This document shows positions 35,666 through 45,741 of a DNA stretch of 64,000 nucleotides, one piece after another. Source of the stretch: Sphingopyxis sp. MWB1 (GTDB taxonomy: Bacteria; Pseudomonadota; Alphaproteobacteria; Sphingomonadales; Sphingomonadaceae). The stretch covers positions 2,221,501 to 2,285,500 of the forward strand of contig NZ_JQFJ01000002.1 in NCBI RefSeq assembly GCF_000763945.1. Direction: 5' to 3'. Made by a program: the position numbers and the translations under genes. The notes beneath the pieces are model-generated. The model was given only the letters and a program-made list of their open reading frames with translations. It was not told the origin of the DNA and did no database searches. How positions within the stretch are numbered: the first letter of the stretch is position 1; each line of letters starts with the position of its first letter.

Positions 35666-37051
35666 ATGGACAGCCTCGACCCCCTGATGCTCGCGCGCAT
35701 TCAATTTGCCGCGAATATCAGCTTTCACATTCTTTTCCCGGCCATCACCATTGCGCTCGGCTGGGCGCTGCTGGGCTTCAAGATCGCCTATAATCGCACG
35801 GGCAAGGAGGCGTGGATGGACGCCTATCGCCTGTGGGTGAAGGTGTTCGCGCTCAGCTTTGCGATGGGGGTCGTCTCGGGCGTAACGATGAGCTTTCAGT
35901 TCGGCACCAACTGGCCGGGCTATATGGAAAAGGTCGGCAATGTCGCCGGGCCGCTGCTCGCTTATGAAGTGCTGACCGCCTTTTTCCTTGAGGCGGTGTT
36001 CCTCGGCATCATGCTCTTTGGCTTTCGCCGCGTTCCCGGCTGGGTGCATACGCTGGCGACCTTCCTCGTGGCGGCGGGCACCACCCTGTCGGCCTTCTGG
36101 ATATTGGCGCTCAACAGCTGGATGCAGACCCCGGCGGGCTATGAATTACGCGATGGCGTGGTCCATGCGACCGACTGGTGGGCGATCATCTTCACCCCGT
36201 CCTTCCCCTATCGCCTCGCGCATATGCTGCTCGCCTCGGCGCTGACCGTCGCCTTTCTGATTGCGGGAATGAGCGCGTGGCGCTGGCTGAAGGATGGCGG
36301 CGGCGAAGGGGTCAGGCGCTCGATGAAGGCCGCCGTCTATGCCGCCGCGCTGCTGATCCCGGTGCAGATTTTCGTCGGCGACCTGCACGGGCTCAACACG
36401 CTGGAGCATCAGCCGCAAAAGGTCGCGGCGATGGAGGCCAATTGGGAAACGGGCGCGCATGTGCCGCTGGTGCTTTTTGCGCTTCCCGATGAAGAAGCGC
36501 GCACCAATCATCTGGAAATCGCCATTCCGTCGGGCGCCAGCCTGATCCTGCGCCATGACCCGGCGGGCGTCGTTCCCGGCCTCAATGATTATCGGGGCGA
36601 TCACCCGCCGGTCGCGCCGCTCTTCTGGGGCTTTCGTATCATGGTCGGCATCGGGGTGCTGATGCTGGCGACCGCCTGGATCGCGGCGTGGACGATCCGG
36701 CGGCGCGGCGTCGATGCGCTGCCGCGCTGGATCGCGCGGCTGCTCGTCGCCATGACCTTTTCGGGTTGGGTCGCGACGCTCGCGGGCTGGTATGTCACCG
36801 AAATCGGCCGCCAGCCCTGGCTGGTCTCGGGCGTGCTGCGCACCGCCGATGCCGTGGGGCCGATCGGCGCGGGCATGGTGGCAAGCTCGCTTATCGCCTA
36901 TCTTGCCGTCTATGCGATATTGCTGATCGCCTATGTCGCGGTGCTCTACCGCCTCGCCCAGCTGGGGAAGGCGGGGCCGGACATAAAGCCGATGTTCCCC
37001 CTTCCGCGTGCATTGCATGGCAGCGCGCGGCGGCAGGAGAAAAGCGCATGA
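35666..37051 (+). CDS. cydA: Cytochrome bd ubiquinol oxidase subunit I
   Basis: Subunit I of a bd-type quinol oxidase, 461 aa, short Q-loop type (CIO-like). Haem ligand histidine in NISFHILFPAI near residue 20, acidic EVLTAFFLEAVFLG near 98-112, quinol-site region GDLHGLNTLEHQPQKVAAMEA near 240-260 and GRQPWLVSGVLRTADAV near 375-390. It accepts electrons from ubiquinol and reduces oxygen without pumping protons. The gene overlaps cydB by four bases (ATGA). Confidence 0.95.
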   Translation: MDSLDPLMLARIQFAANISFHILFPAITIALGWALLGFKIAYNRTGKEAWMDAYRLWVKVFALSFAMGVVSGVTMSFQFGTNWPGYMEKVGNVAGPLLAYEVLTAFFLEAVFLGIMLFGFRRVPGWVHTLATFLVAAGTTLSAFWILALNSWMQTPAGYELRDGVVHATDWWAIIFTPSFPYRLAHMLLASALTVAFLIAGMSAWRWLKDGGGEGVRRSMKAAVYAAALLIPVQIFVGDLHGLNTLEHQPQKVAAMEANWETGAHVPLVLFALPDEEARTNHLEIAIPSGASLILRHDPAGVVPGLNDYRGDHPPVAPLFWGFRIMVGIGVLMLATAWIAAWTIRRRGVDALPRWIARLLVAMTFSGWVATLAGWYVTEIGRQPWLVSGVLRTADAVGPIGAGMVASSLIAYLAVYAILLIAYVAVLYRLAQLGKAGPDIKPMFPLPRALHGSARRQEKSA

Positions 37052-38055
37052 CGCCCTTTATCGACCCCTGGTGGCTGCCGGTCATTTTCGCCGGGCTGAT
37101 GGGCCTGTCGATCCTCCTCTATGTCATCCTCGATGGCTATGATCTGGGGGTGGGCATGTTGTCCCCACTGGCAGAGGGGGAGGATCGCGACCTGATGGTC
37201 GCCTCCATCGGCCCCTTTTGGGACGCGAATGAAACCTGGCTGGTGCTGGGCATCGGGCTGCTGCTCGTTGCCTTTCCCGTGGCGCACGGGCTGATCCTCA
37301 CCCAGCTCTACCTGCCCGTGGTGCTGATGCTGATCGCGCTGATCCTGCGCGGGGTCGCCTTTGAATTTCGCGCCAAGGCGCCGCCCGGGCACAAGCCGCA
37401 TTGGGACCGCGCCTTTTTCGCCGGTTCGCTGCTCACCGCGCTGACGCAGGGCTATATGCTCGGCGCCTATGTGCTGGGTTTTGACCAGAGCCTTGCGGCG
37501 GTCGGCTTCTGCCTGCTCTCGGCGCTCGGCCTTGCCGCGGGCTATATTTTCGTCGGCGCCTGCTGGCTGATCTACAAGGCCGAGGGCGATCTGCAGCGCC
37601 GCGCGGCGCGCTGGGCGGAGGTGACGCTATGGCTCACCGCGCTGTCGATGGCGATCATCTCCATTGCCACCCCGCTCCTGTCAGAGCGCATCTTCGACCG
37701 CTGGTTCCGCCTGCCTGAAATCATCGCGCTCTTGCCGATCCCGATCAGCGCCGCGACCCTGTTCATCGGCCTTGCAATTTTCCTGCGCCGTCCCCCGCGC
37801 AAGGATGATGCCCTCGCCTGGGTGCCGCTGGCGGCGGCGGGCATCCTCTTCGCGCTGGGCTTTGTCGGCATCGCCTACAGCTTCTATCCCTATCTGATCG
37901 CCGACCGGCTCGATATCTGGCAGGCCGCGGCGAGCGCGGAATCGCTGACGATCATCCTGATCGGTGCGCTGTTCGTATTGCCGGTGATCCTCGGCTATTC
38001 GATCCTCGCCCACTGGATATTTCGCGGCAAGGCAACGCACCTCAGCTATGAATGA
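37048..38055 (+). CDS. cydB: Cytochrome bd ubiquinol oxidase subunit II
   Basis: Subunit II, 335 aa, with about eight to nine membrane helices. The N-terminal signature ILLYVILDGYDLGVGML and FWDANETWLVLG are intact. The ATG overlaps the cydA stop. No cydX small-subunit gene is visible in the short space after it, and no cydCD transporter is adjacent. It ends 86 bases before the patatin start. Confidence 0.95.
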   Translation: MTPFIDPWWLPVIFAGLMGLSILLYVILDGYDLGVGMLSPLAEGEDRDLMVASIGPFWDANETWLVLGIGLLLVAFPVAHGLILTQLYLPVVLMLIALILRGVAFEFRAKAPPGHKPHWDRAFFAGSLLTALTQGYMLGAYVLGFDQSLAAVGFCLLSALGLAAGYIFVGACWLIYKAEGDLQRRAARWAEVTLWLTALSMAIISIATPLLSERIFDRWFRLPEIIALLPIPISAATLFIGLAIFLRRPPRKDDALAWVPLAAAGILFALGFVGIAYSFYPYLIADRLDIWQAAASAESLTIILIGALFVLPVILGYSILAHWIFRGKATHLSYE

Positions 38056-38141
38056 AAGGCGCCGCCGGGGATCCCGCGGCAAGGATTGAGCCGCCGCACC
38101 AAGGGGAGGACAGGCGGGTCAAAGCGCGCTATCACCCCGCC

Positions 38142-40484
38142 ATGCGCGAAAAGGAATTGCGGTTCGCCCTCGTCTGTTACGGAGGGATCAGCCTGGCGGT
38201 TTATATGCATGGCGTCACCAAAGAGGTGTGGCGGCTGGCCACTGCTTCGCGCGCCTTTCATGATGGCGAAGCGGTCGATGGGGTCGGTGCCGTTTACCGC
38301 GACCTGATGGCGGCGATGCTGGCGAAAAGCGGAGTAAGGCTGCGCGTCCTGGCCGATATTATCGCCGGTGCGAGCGCGGGCGGGATCAACGGCATTTTTC
38401 TCGCGCGGGCTATCGCCACCGGCCAGTCGCTCGACCCCCTCACCGATTTATGGCTGCGCAATGCCGATGTCGACAATCTGCTCGACCCCGATGCGCGCCC
38501 CTTGTCGCGCTTCACTAAATTCTGGGCGGTGCCCCTCGCCGGATGGATGATGAAAAAGCGCGGCAACAATATCGACCGCACCGTGGGCGTCGCCGCGCAG
38601 GATGAGGTGCGCGCCAAATTGTCGCGCTTTGTGCGCGCGCGCTGGTTCGAACCGCCCTTTGGCGGTGCGACCTTTTCAAACCTGCTTCTGGATGCGTTCG
38701 ACGCAATGGATGCAGGGCCGCGCGGACCGGCGCTCGTCCCGGCAGGACAGCCGGTTGATCTGTTCGTTTCGGTCACCGATTTTGCGGGGCACAGCACGAC
38801 GCTGCGGCTCAACAGCCCGCCGATTGTTACCGAGCAGGAACATCGGCTGATCCTCCATTTCCAGCAGGACGGCCGCGCCGGCACGCGGATCGACGATGTG
38901 CCGGGGCTGGCGACGGCCGCGCGGGCGACGGCGAGTTTTCCCGGTGCCTTCCCCCCTTTCACCCTGCGCGAAATCGACCGGGTGCTGGCGCGGCGCAAGA
39001 TCAACTGGGCGGAGCGCGATGCTTTCTTGCGCGCCCAAATCCCGGCTGTCCCCGATGGCGAGCGCGCTGACCGGGTTCTGATCGACGGGTCGGTGCTCGC
39101 CAATGCGCCCTTTCGCCCCGCCATCGCCGCGCTCAAACAGCGCCCCGCGCGGCGCGAGATCGACAGGCGGTTCGTTTATATCGACCCCAAGCCCGATTAT
39201 CGCTCGATCAGCTTTGGCCGCCCGGGGGAAGCCGTGGAAACGAGCGGGGAGGGACGCGCGCTCCCCGGCTTTCTGCCCACTATTTTGGGCGCCCTGTCCG
39301 AGATTCCGCGCGAACAGCCGATTCGCGAGAATGTCGAGGCGATCGAAGATATGTCGCGCCGCATCCGGCGGATGCAGCATATCGTCGATGCGATGAAGGT
39401 CGAGGTGGAGGAACAGGTCGCCGCGCTGTTCGGCACCACCTTCTTCCTCGATTCGCCGACCGCCGCGCGCCTCGCCAAATGGCGGGGCAAGGCGCAGGAG
39501 CAGGCGGCGGTGCGCGCGGGCTTTGCCTATGCGCCCTATGGTCACCTCAAATTGTCGGCGACGGTCGAGACGCTGTTCGCGCTGATCGAACGCCTGTCCC
39601 CCTCGGACGAGGAGGGGGAGCGCGCCATCCGGCGCCTTCGCCTGTGGGAAGAGGTGCGCGCGCGCGGCCTCGACCGGATATCGGGCAAGCGCGGCCTGGG
39701 CGCCAACGAAGAAGCCATCGGTTTTTTCCAGCAGCATGACCTCAGTTTCCGTATTCGCCGCCTGCGCTTTCTGGCGCGCGAACTCGATGCCGTGGAAGCG
39801 CGGCGCGAAGGGCAGGACCCCGCGTGTGAGCGGATGCGCACCGCCGTCTTTACCGCACTGGGCCTTTATGCCGAACGCGAGGGCGATAAATGGTTTGCTG
39901 ATCTGCCGCTGTCCGATCCGGACCAGGCATCGCCCGGCGAATGGCTCGATGCCATCGCAGAGCGGCGCGACCTGTCCCAGGCCGACCGCGCCGCTGATCA
40001 ATTGCTTGCCGACGCGCTGGCGGCGCTTCCCAAGGAAGATCGGCGCGCGCTGCTGCTCGCCTATCTCGGCTATCCCTTTTACGACATAGCGACTTTGCCC
40101 CTGCTTCAGGGCGAGGGATATGACGAGTTTGACCCGATCAAGATCGACCGCATCTCGCCTTCGGATGCGACGGCGATCTGCACCGGTGGTGCGGCGGCGA
40201 TGCTGAAAGGGATTGAGTTCAACAGCTTTGGCGCCTTTTTCAGCCGCGCTTACCGCGAGAATGATTATCTGTGGGGACGGCTGCACGGCGCCGACCGGCT
40301 GATCGATATTGTCGCATCGAGTGTGACGGGCGAAGGCGCGCTGGATAGCCAGGAACGCGCCGCGCTCAAACGCCGCGCCTTTCATGCCATATTGGACGAG
40401 GAAGCAGGCCGCCTGCCGCGCATTGCAGCGTTGATCGACGAATTGCGCGGCGAAATTGATCCGGCGGACGAAAGGGGAGCTTGA
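38142..40484 (+). CDS. Large patatin-like phospholipase-family protein
   Basis: Patatin-like protein of 780 aa. The nucleophile elbow GASAGG (Ser78) and the partner aspartate in IDGSVLANAPF (Asp315) form the Ser-Asp dyad of patatin lipases. The oxyanion region is the N-terminal VCYGGISLAVYMHGV. The C-terminal 450 residues are a long, mostly helical, charged domain resembling the DUF3376 part of this family (TIGR03607-type proteins, from memory). No signal peptide. It may act on membrane lipids from the cytoplasm. The ATG is chosen because MREKELRFALVCYGG starts the conserved region. Confidence 0.88.
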   Translation: MREKELRFALVCYGGISLAVYMHGVTKEVWRLATASRAFHDGEAVDGVGAVYRDLMAAMLAKSGVRLRVLADIIAGASAGGINGIFLARAIATGQSLDPLTDLWLRNADVDNLLDPDARPLSRFTKFWAVPLAGWMMKKRGNNIDRTVGVAAQDEVRAKLSRFVRARWFEPPFGGATFSNLLLDAFDAMDAGPRGPALVPAGQPVDLFVSVTDFAGHSTTLRLNSPPIVTEQEHRLILHFQQDGRAGTRIDDVPGLATAARATASFPGAFPPFTLREIDRVLARRKINWAERDAFLRAQIPAVPDGERADRVLIDGSVLANAPFRPAIAALKQRPARREIDRRFVYIDPKPDYRSISFGRPGEAVETSGEGRALPGFLPTILGALSEIPREQPIRENVEAIEDMSRRIRRMQHIVDAMKVEVEEQVAALFGTTFFLDSPTAARLAKWRGKAQEQAAVRAGFAYAPYGHLKLSATVETLFALIERLSPSDEEGERAIRRLRLWEEVRARGLDRISGKRGLGANEEAIGFFQQHDLSFRIRRLRFLARELDAVEARREGQDPACERMRTAVFTALGLYAEREGDKWFADLPLSDPDQASPGEWLDAIAERRDLSQADRAADQLLADALAALPKEDRRALLLAYLGYPFYDIATLPLLQGEGYDEFDPIKIDRISPSDATAICTGGAAAMLKGIEFNSFGAFFSRAYRENDYLWGRLHGADRLIDIVASSVTGEGALDSQERAALKRRAFHAILDEEAGRLPRIAALIDELRGEIDPADERGA

Positions 40485-40486
40485 GA

Positions 40487-41449
40487 TCAGGCGGCAGAAG
40501 CGCCGTTCTCCGCCGCTTCCTCTTCCACTTGTTCCGCTTCTTCTGCGGCGTCGGCGGGCGCTCTCTCATCGGCGCTGCTGTTGTAGATGGCGGCCACAAA
40601 AGCATCGGCGGAGATAAAGCCGTCCGCCACCTCATAGGGCGCAGCGGGGTTGTCCGCCTGAATCTCGGCAAGGCTGCGGCCTGCCGCCTTCGCCTCTTCC
40701 ACCGCGCCGATCACCTTGGCGAGCATGTCGCGATAGGCGGTGAGGTCGGCGCGCGTTGCGAGGGGGCCATGGCCGGGGATGATGCGGCTGCCTTCATCGG
40801 CGCGTTCCAGCGCCTTTTCGACCGCCGCGAGCAGGCCGCGCGCCGATCCGCCGCTTTCCAGGTCGATAAAGGGGAGGGTGGTTTTGTGGAAGAAAATGTC
40901 CCCCATGTGCAGGACATTCGCCCTTTCCCAATGGAGAATGGAATCGCCGTCGGTGTGCGCGTTCGGCGCGTGGATGATGTGGAGATCATCATCGTTGAAG
41001 CGCAGCGTCATCGCATCCGAATAGGTGATGCGGGGCAGCGCTTCGTCGGGCCGGGGCAGCACCTGCTTTCCGCGGTGCATCTGCCCGGCGCCAAGCCGCT
41101 GGCGCACCTTTTCCTGGGCGATGATCACCGCACCGTTCATCGCAAAACTTTCGTTTCCGCCTGTATGGTCGGCGTGCCAATGGGTGTTGACCAGCCATTT
41201 GGCGGGGTCGGCGCCCAGTCTTTCGGTCGCCGCCATCAGCCGCGCGGCGAGCGGCGCGAACTGGCTGTCGACCATCAGCGTCCCGTCGGTTCCATAATGG
41301 ACGGCAACATTGCCGCCCGCGCCGCTGATCATCGCGATGCCGGGGGCGAGGATCTCGCTTTCGATCGCGACCTCTTTCCAATTATTCTGGGCGATAGCGG
41401 GCGCCGCGCTGCAAAGGGTGACGGCGAGAAACAGGCTACGGAGCATCAT
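40487..41449 (-). CDS. Secreted metallo-beta-lactamase-fold hydrolase
   Basis: Protein of 320 aa with a signal peptide (MMLRSLFLAVTLCSAAPAIAQ, cleavage after AIAQ). The MBL motif NTHWHADHTGGNE near residue 100 and later metal-binding HTDGDS and GHGP positions indicate a dinuclear zinc site. The family includes QuiP/PhnP-like and quinol-type hydrolases; the substrate is not predictable. The C-terminal tail is acidic and Ala/Glu-rich. Convergent with the patatin gene, separated by two bases. An ATG one codon later is equally possible. Confidence 0.85.
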   Translation of the reverse strand: MMLRSLFLAVTLCSAAPAIAQNNWKEVAIESEILAPGIAMISGAGGNVAVHYGTDGTLMVDSQFAPLAARLMAATERLGADPAKWLVNTHWHADHTGGNESFAMNGAVIIAQEKVRQRLGAGQMHRGKQVLPRPDEALPRITYSDAMTLRFNDDDLHIIHAPNAHTDGDSILHWERANVLHMGDIFFHKTTLPFIDLESGGSARGLLAAVEKALERADEGSRIIPGHGPLATRADLTAYRDMLAKVIGAVEEAKAAGRSLAEIQADNPAAPYEVADGFISADAFVAAIYNSSADERAPADAAEEAEQVEEEAAENGASAA

Positions 41450-41549
41450 TTCGCCTTTCACAACAACAGATGGAGCGAGGCTAGCGAAGCGGATGCCGGT
41501 TGAAAAGCGGCTCTGGTACGCAATCTCCCGCGACCAGGCGGCATGGGCT

Positions 41550-41660
41550 GTCATTTGCGAGGCCGCCCGGATGCCATCGGGGCGAAGCCAGTCCTGCTAT
41601 CATGGGCGCAGGTGGGGGCTGGGGATTGCTTCCCCCGGCTTCGCCGGGTTCGCAATGACA
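41550..41660. repeat. Dispersed palindromic repeat, type B, worn copy
   Basis: Outer arms GTCATTTGCGAGG and TTCGCAATGAC, inner GGGATTGCTTCCCCCGGC, as in the copy at 19405-19520. The 276-base gap between the MBL gene and dnaJ contains mainly this element. Confidence 0.6.
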
Positions 41661-41725
41661 TTTGCCGTGGGGAAGGGGGGCGCCCGTTCAAACCGGGATG
41701 ACGGCAAGGGGAATTTTCGCCACCG

Positions 41726-42859
41726 TCAGTCGGTCAAATCTTCCCACATATCCTTGATACGCCCGAAAAAGCCCTGGCTCGCGGGGCATTCTTCGCCGGT
41801 TTCGGTCTCGCGAAATTCGCGCAGCAATTCCTTCTGCCGCGCCGAAAGGCGGGTCGGGGTTTCGACGTCGATCTGGACGACGAGATCGCCATGGCCGCGC
41901 CCGTTGAGCACGGGCATGCCCGCGCCGCGCTGGCGAAGCTGTTTGCCCGACTGAATGCCCGCCGGGATATGGATCACATGTTTCTGGCCGTCGAGGCCGG
42001 GGATGACAATTTCTCCGCCCAGCGCGGCGGTGGTGAAACTGATCGGCGCGCGGGTGAACAAAGTCGTGCCCTCGCGCTCGAACAATTTGTGCCGCGCCAT
42101 GTGGAGGAAGATATAAAGGTCGCCGGGTGCCGCGCCGCGCGCGCCGCTTTCGCCTTCGCCCGACAGGCGGATGCGCGTGCCTTCATCGACCCCGGCGGGG
42201 ATGTTGACGGTCAGCGTCTTGCGGCGGTCGACCCGCCCTTCGCCAAGGCAGGTGCCGCAAGGGTCGGCGATAACCTCGCCCGCGCCCTGGCAGGTGGGGC
42301 AGACGCGCTCGACCATGAAAAAGCCCTGCTGCGCGCGCACCTTGCCATAGCCTGCACAGGTGGAGCAGCGGTTGGTGCTGGTGCCGGGCTTGGCCCCCGA
42401 TCCGTCGCACGCATCGCAGCGCGCGGCGACATCGACGTCGATCTCGCGGGTGCAGCCGGTGAAGGCATCCTCCAGCCGGATTTCCATGTCATAGCGCAAA
42501 TCGGCGCCGCGCGCGGGGCCGCGCTGCTGCCGCCCGCCGCCAAAGGCCGAGCCGAAGATCGATTCGAAAATATCGCCAATGTCGCCGAAATCGCCGCCGC
42601 CCGGCCCGCCCGCGCCGCCAAAGCCGCCATTTTTGAAGGCGTCCTTGCCGAACCGGTCATAGGCCGCGCGCTTTTGCGGGTCCTTCAGGCAGTCATAGGC
42701 TTCGTTGATCGCCTTGAAGCGCGCCTCGCTGTCGCTGCACCCCGGATTGCGATCGGGGTGATATTGCATCGCCAGCTTGCGATAGGCGGACTTCAGCGTC
42801 TTGTCGTCGGCGCTGCGGTCGACCTGCAGCAGTTCATAATAGTCGATGTCGAGCGACAT
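41726..42859 (-). CDS. dnaJ: Chaperone protein DnaJ (type I)
   Basis: Co-chaperone of 377 aa. J-domain with the HPD tripeptide (YHPDRNPG near residue 34), Gly/Phe-rich linker (about 75-115), zinc domain with four CxxCxGxG motifs ([32 protein letters not shown]) and the C-terminal substrate domain. It stimulates DnaK ATPase and hands over clients. It lies 118 bases after dnaK on the same strand, with a repeat element in the gap. Confidence 0.97.
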   Translation of the reverse strand: MSLDIDYYELLQVDRSADDKTLKSAYRKLAMQYHPDRNPGCSDSEARFKAINEAYDCLKDPQKRAAYDRFGKDAFKNGGFGGAGGPGGGDFGDIGDIFESIFGSAFGGGRQQRGPARGADLRYDMEIRLEDAFTGCTREIDVDVAARCDACDGSGAKPGTSTNRCSTCAGYGKVRAQQGFFMVERVCPTCQGAGEVIADPCGTCLGEGRVDRRKTLTVNIPAGVDEGTRIRLSGEGESGARGAAPGDLYIFLHMARHKLFEREGTTLFTRAPISFTTAALGGEIVIPGLDGQKHVIHIPAGIQSGKQLRQRGAGMPVLNGRGHGDLVVQIDVETPTRLSARQKELLREFRETETGEECPASQGFFGRIKDMWEDLTD

Positions 42860-42881
42860 GCTTCAAAGCCCCTTCTTCAAC

Positions 42882-42963
42882 CCGTCACCCCGGCGGGGGC
42901 CGGGGCCGCTATCGGCCGGGCGGGCCCGTGCCGATAGCGATGCCGACTTTCGCCGGCAGGACG
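42882..42963. repeat. Palindromic repeat between dnaK and dnaJ
   Basis: CCGTCACCCCGGCGGGGGCC at one end and TGCCGACTTTCGCCGGCAGGACG at the other, with internal GCCGCTATCGGC / GCCGATAGC arms that pair. An extragenic hairpin of the REP kind placed inside an operon. Confidence 0.55.
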
Positions 42964-42977
42964 GTTGAAGCCCATTC

Positions 42978-44882
42978 TTACTTCTTGTCGTCTTCGACTT
43001 CCGAAAATTCGGCGTCGACGACATCTTCGTCGGCCTTTTTCTCGCCCGCATCGGCGTCGGGCGAGGCAGCGGCCTGCTGTTCCTTTTCGTAAATCGCCTG
43101 ACCCAGCTTCATTGCGACCTGCGCCAGCGCCTGCGATTTTTCGGTCATCGCGGCGGGTTCACCGCCTTCGATCGCGGTCTTGGTTTCGGCAACCGCGGCT
43201 TCGATTTCCGACTTCAGCGCGGCGTCGATCTTGTCGCCATGTTCTTCAAGCTGGCGCTCGGTCGAGTGGACAAGGCTTTCGGCGTTGTTCTTTGCCTCGG
43301 CTGCCTCGCGGCGCTTCTTGTCTTCCTCGGCGAACTGTTCGGCATCCTTGACCATCTGGTCGATGTCGCTGTCGCTGAGGCCGCCCGACGCCTGGATCTT
43401 GATCTGCTGTTCCTTGCCGGTGCCCTTGTCCTTGGCGGACACATTGACGATGCCATTGGCGTCAATGTCAAAGGTCACCTCGATCTGCGGCACGCCGCGG
43501 GGGGCGGGCGGGATGCCGACAAGGTCGAACTGGCCGAGCAGCTTGTTGTCGGCGGCCATTTCACGCTCGCCCTGGAACACCCGGATCGTCACCGCCGACT
43601 GATTGTCATCGGCGGTCGAATAGACCTGCGACTTCTTCGTCGGGATGGTGGTGTTGCGGTCGATCATGCGCGTGAACACGCCGCCCAGCGTCTCGATGCC
43701 GAGCGACAGCGGCGTCACGTCGAGCAGCAGCACATCCTTGACGTCGCCCTGCAGCACGCCCGCCTGAATGGCGGCGCCGATCGCGACGACTTCGTCAGGG
43801 TTCACGCCGGTATGCGGTTCCTTGCCGAAAAATTCCTTCACGACTTCGCGGACGCGCGGCATGCGGGTCATCCCGCCGACGAGGACAACTTCGTCGATCT
43901 CGCTGGGCGAAACGCCGGCGTCCTTGATCGCCTTCTTGCAAGGCTCGAGCGTGCGCTTCACCAGTTCTTCGACCAGCTTTTCAAGGTCCGAACGCGTGAT
44001 CGTCTTCACAAGGTGCTTCGGCCCATTGGCGTCGGCGGTGATGAAGGGCAGGTTGACCTCGGTCGTCGCGGCCGACGACAGTTCGATCTTCGCCTTTTCG
44101 GCGGCTTCCTTCAGGCGCTGCAGCGCAAGCTTGTCGCCGCGCAGGTCGATGCCTTCGTCCTTCTTGAAGGTGTCGGCGAGATATTCGACGATCTTGCTGT
44201 CGAAATCCTCACCGCCGAGGAAGGTGTCGCCGTTGGTCGATTTCACCTCGAACACGCCGTCGCCGACTTCGAGGATCGAAATGTCAAAGGTGCCGCCGCC
44301 AAGGTCATAGACGGCGATCGTCTTGTTCTCGCTCTTGTCGAGGCCATAGGCGAGTGCGGCCGCGGTCGGCTCGTTGATGATGCGCAGCACTTCGAGGCCT
44401 GCGATCTTGCCGGCGTCCTTCGTCGCCTGACGCTGGGCGTCGTTGAAATAAGCGGGAACGGTGATCACCGCCTGCTCGACCTTTTCGCCCAGATGCGCTT
44501 CGGCGGTTTCCTTCATCTTTTGCAGGATGAAGGCCGAGATCTGCGACGGCGAATAATCTTCGCCGCCTGCCTTGACCCAGGCGTCGCCATTGCCGCCCTT
44601 GACGATATTATAGGGGACGAGTTCCATATCCTTCTTGGTCAGCGGATCGTCGAACCGGCGACCGATCAGGCGCTTGACCGCAAAGACGGTGTTTTCGGGG
44701 TTGGTGACCGCCTGGCGCTTGGCCGGCTGGCCGATCAGTCGCTCGCCATCCTTGGCAAAGGCGACGATGGACGGCGTGGTGCGCGTCCCTTCGACATTTT
44801 CGATAACCTTGGGCTTGCCGCCATCCATTACCGCGACACAGCTATTGGTGGTGCCGAGGTCGATCCCGATCACTTTGGCCAT
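42978..44882 (-). CDS. dnaK: Chaperone protein DnaK (Hsp70)
   Basis: Hsp70, 634 aa. ATPase domain with [13 protein letters not shown] at the start, [14 protein letters not shown] and VGGMTRMP; substrate domain with [24 protein letters not shown]; acidic helical tail with EDDKK end. Complete and of normal length. Ribosome site AAGGA lies 11 bases before the ATG. Forms a dnaK-dnaJ operon as in most alphaproteobacteria. Confidence 0.98.
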   Translation of the reverse strand: MAKVIGIDLGTTNSCVAVMDGGKPKVIENVEGTRTTPSIVAFAKDGERLIGQPAKRQAVTNPENTVFAVKRLIGRRFDDPLTKKDMELVPYNIVKGGNGDAWVKAGGEDYSPSQISAFILQKMKETAEAHLGEKVEQAVITVPAYFNDAQRQATKDAGKIAGLEVLRIINEPTAAALAYGLDKSENKTIAVYDLGGGTFDISILEVGDGVFEVKSTNGDTFLGGEDFDSKIVEYLADTFKKDEGIDLRGDKLALQRLKEAAEKAKIELSSAATTEVNLPFITADANGPKHLVKTITRSDLEKLVEELVKRTLEPCKKAIKDAGVSPSEIDEVVLVGGMTRMPRVREVVKEFFGKEPHTGVNPDEVVAIGAAIQAGVLQGDVKDVLLLDVTPLSLGIETLGGVFTRMIDRNTTIPTKKSQVYSTADDNQSAVTIRVFQGEREMAADNKLLGQFDLVGIPPAPRGVPQIEVTFDIDANGIVNVSAKDKGTGKEQQIKIQASGGLSDSDIDQMVKDAEQFAEEDKKRREAAEAKNNAESLVHSTERQLEEHGDKIDAALKSEIEAAVAETKTAIEGGEPAAMTEKSQALAQVAMKLGQAIYEKEQQAAASPDADAGEKKADEDVVDAEFSEVEDDKK

Positions 44883-44960
44883 GAGTCTAACGTCCTTATT
44901 GTTTCTACGGCGCCCTGAACAGGCGCGCCTGTCGTTGGCCCCTTAGGAGCTTGTGGGGGC

Positions 44961-44991
44961 GATATAGGTGCGCTTGTTCTTGGCACAAGGG
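44961..44991 (-). promoter_or_regulatory. Putative heat-shock/housekeeping promoter of dnaK
   Basis: On the minus strand CCCTTGTGCC, then a spacer, then CACCTATATC. TTGTGC and TATATC are 16 bases apart, which fits sigma-70; CCCTTG and the C-rich -10 flank also fit an RpoH-type promoter. About 80 bases upstream of the dnaK start. Confidence 0.4.
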
Positions 44992-45047
44992 TTTTCGCGG
45001 CTTATCTGAAAGGCGAAATATCCACGCTTTGATGGAGTCTGTCCGAA

Positions 45048-45599
45048 ATGAAACCCATTGCCACCGCCGCTTTTGCAGCTCTTGCCCTTAGCCTTGCGGG
45101 CTGCGGGGACAAGCTCAGCGCGCCCAAGCCGCTTAATGTGGTGAGCGGCCATATTGTGATGGGCGCCACCCCGGACCGCCCGGCAGTCGGCTATTTCACC
45201 GTGCAGGGCGGGCCGCAGCCCGTTGAGCTGGTCGCGGTCACCGCCGATCTTGCTCAGCGCGTCGAAATGCACGAAACGGTTCGCGAAAATGACATGACCG
45301 TGATGAAACCGCTTGAGCGCGCCGCCGTGCCCGCCAAGGGCGAGCTGGAGTTCAAGCAGGGCGGCAAGCATCTGATGATCTGGAACATCAACCCCGCCGC
45401 GGTGCGTGCGGGCAAGCTGCCGATGCAGTTTGTCTTCACCAACAATAATAATGAGCGCATCCTGTTCGACATGCCGATCAAGGAAGCCGCGGGCGCGGAC
45501 GCGATGGATCATGGCGAAATGGACCATGGCGAAATGAACCATGGCGCCAGGGCGCATGACAGCGCCGACGCCCCCGCTGCAGAAGCCGCGGCGAAATAA
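45048..45599 (+). CDS. PCu(A)C-type copper chaperone lipoprotein with Met/His-rich tail
   Basis: Periplasmic copper chaperone of 183 aa with a lipobox LAGC (Cys19). The PCu(A)C motif is visible as EMHE, a methionine about ten residues on, and a distal HLM (pattern H(M)X10MX21HXM). These donate Cu(I) to the CuA site of cytochrome oxidase. After the domain comes an unusual tail with AMDHGEMDHGEMNHGARAHD: three MxHG repeats that could hold extra copper. Divergent from dnaK. Confidence 0.9.
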   Translation: MKPIATAAFAALALSLAGCGDKLSAPKPLNVVSGHIVMGATPDRPAVGYFTVQGGPQPVELVAVTADLAQRVEMHETVRENDMTVMKPLERAAVPAKGELEFKQGGKHLMIWNINPAAVRAGKLPMQFVFTNNNNERILFDMPIKEAAGADAMDHGEMDHGEMNHGARAHDSADAPAAEAAAK

Positions 45600-45622
45600 G
45601 CGCGCGTGCCGCCCTTCCACCC

Positions 45623-45731
45623 CGTCATGGCGAGCGGCAAAGCCGCGCGGAAATCTGCGGCCCGCCGCGCCGAGCAAGGCGGCGGGGCGGAGATTCTCTC
45701 CCTCGGTCTTCGTCGGGGTCGCAAGGATGCG
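45623..45731. repeat. Degenerate type B-like repeat
   Basis: CGTCATGGCGAGCGGCAAAG at the left and GGTCGCAAGGATGCG at the right are weakly inverted copies, like the type B elements elsewhere in the window. Confidence 0.4.
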
Positions 45732-45741
45732 GAGGGCTGAC

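Noticed and set aside
36688..37047. In-frame upstream extension of cydB inside cydA
   Set aside because: The known CydB start is at 37048 with a 4-base overlap; the extension has no membrane helices typical of the family.
43239..44918. Long antisense frame over dnaK
   Set aside because: Well-known artefact of GC-rich dnaK genes; no ribosome site or homology.
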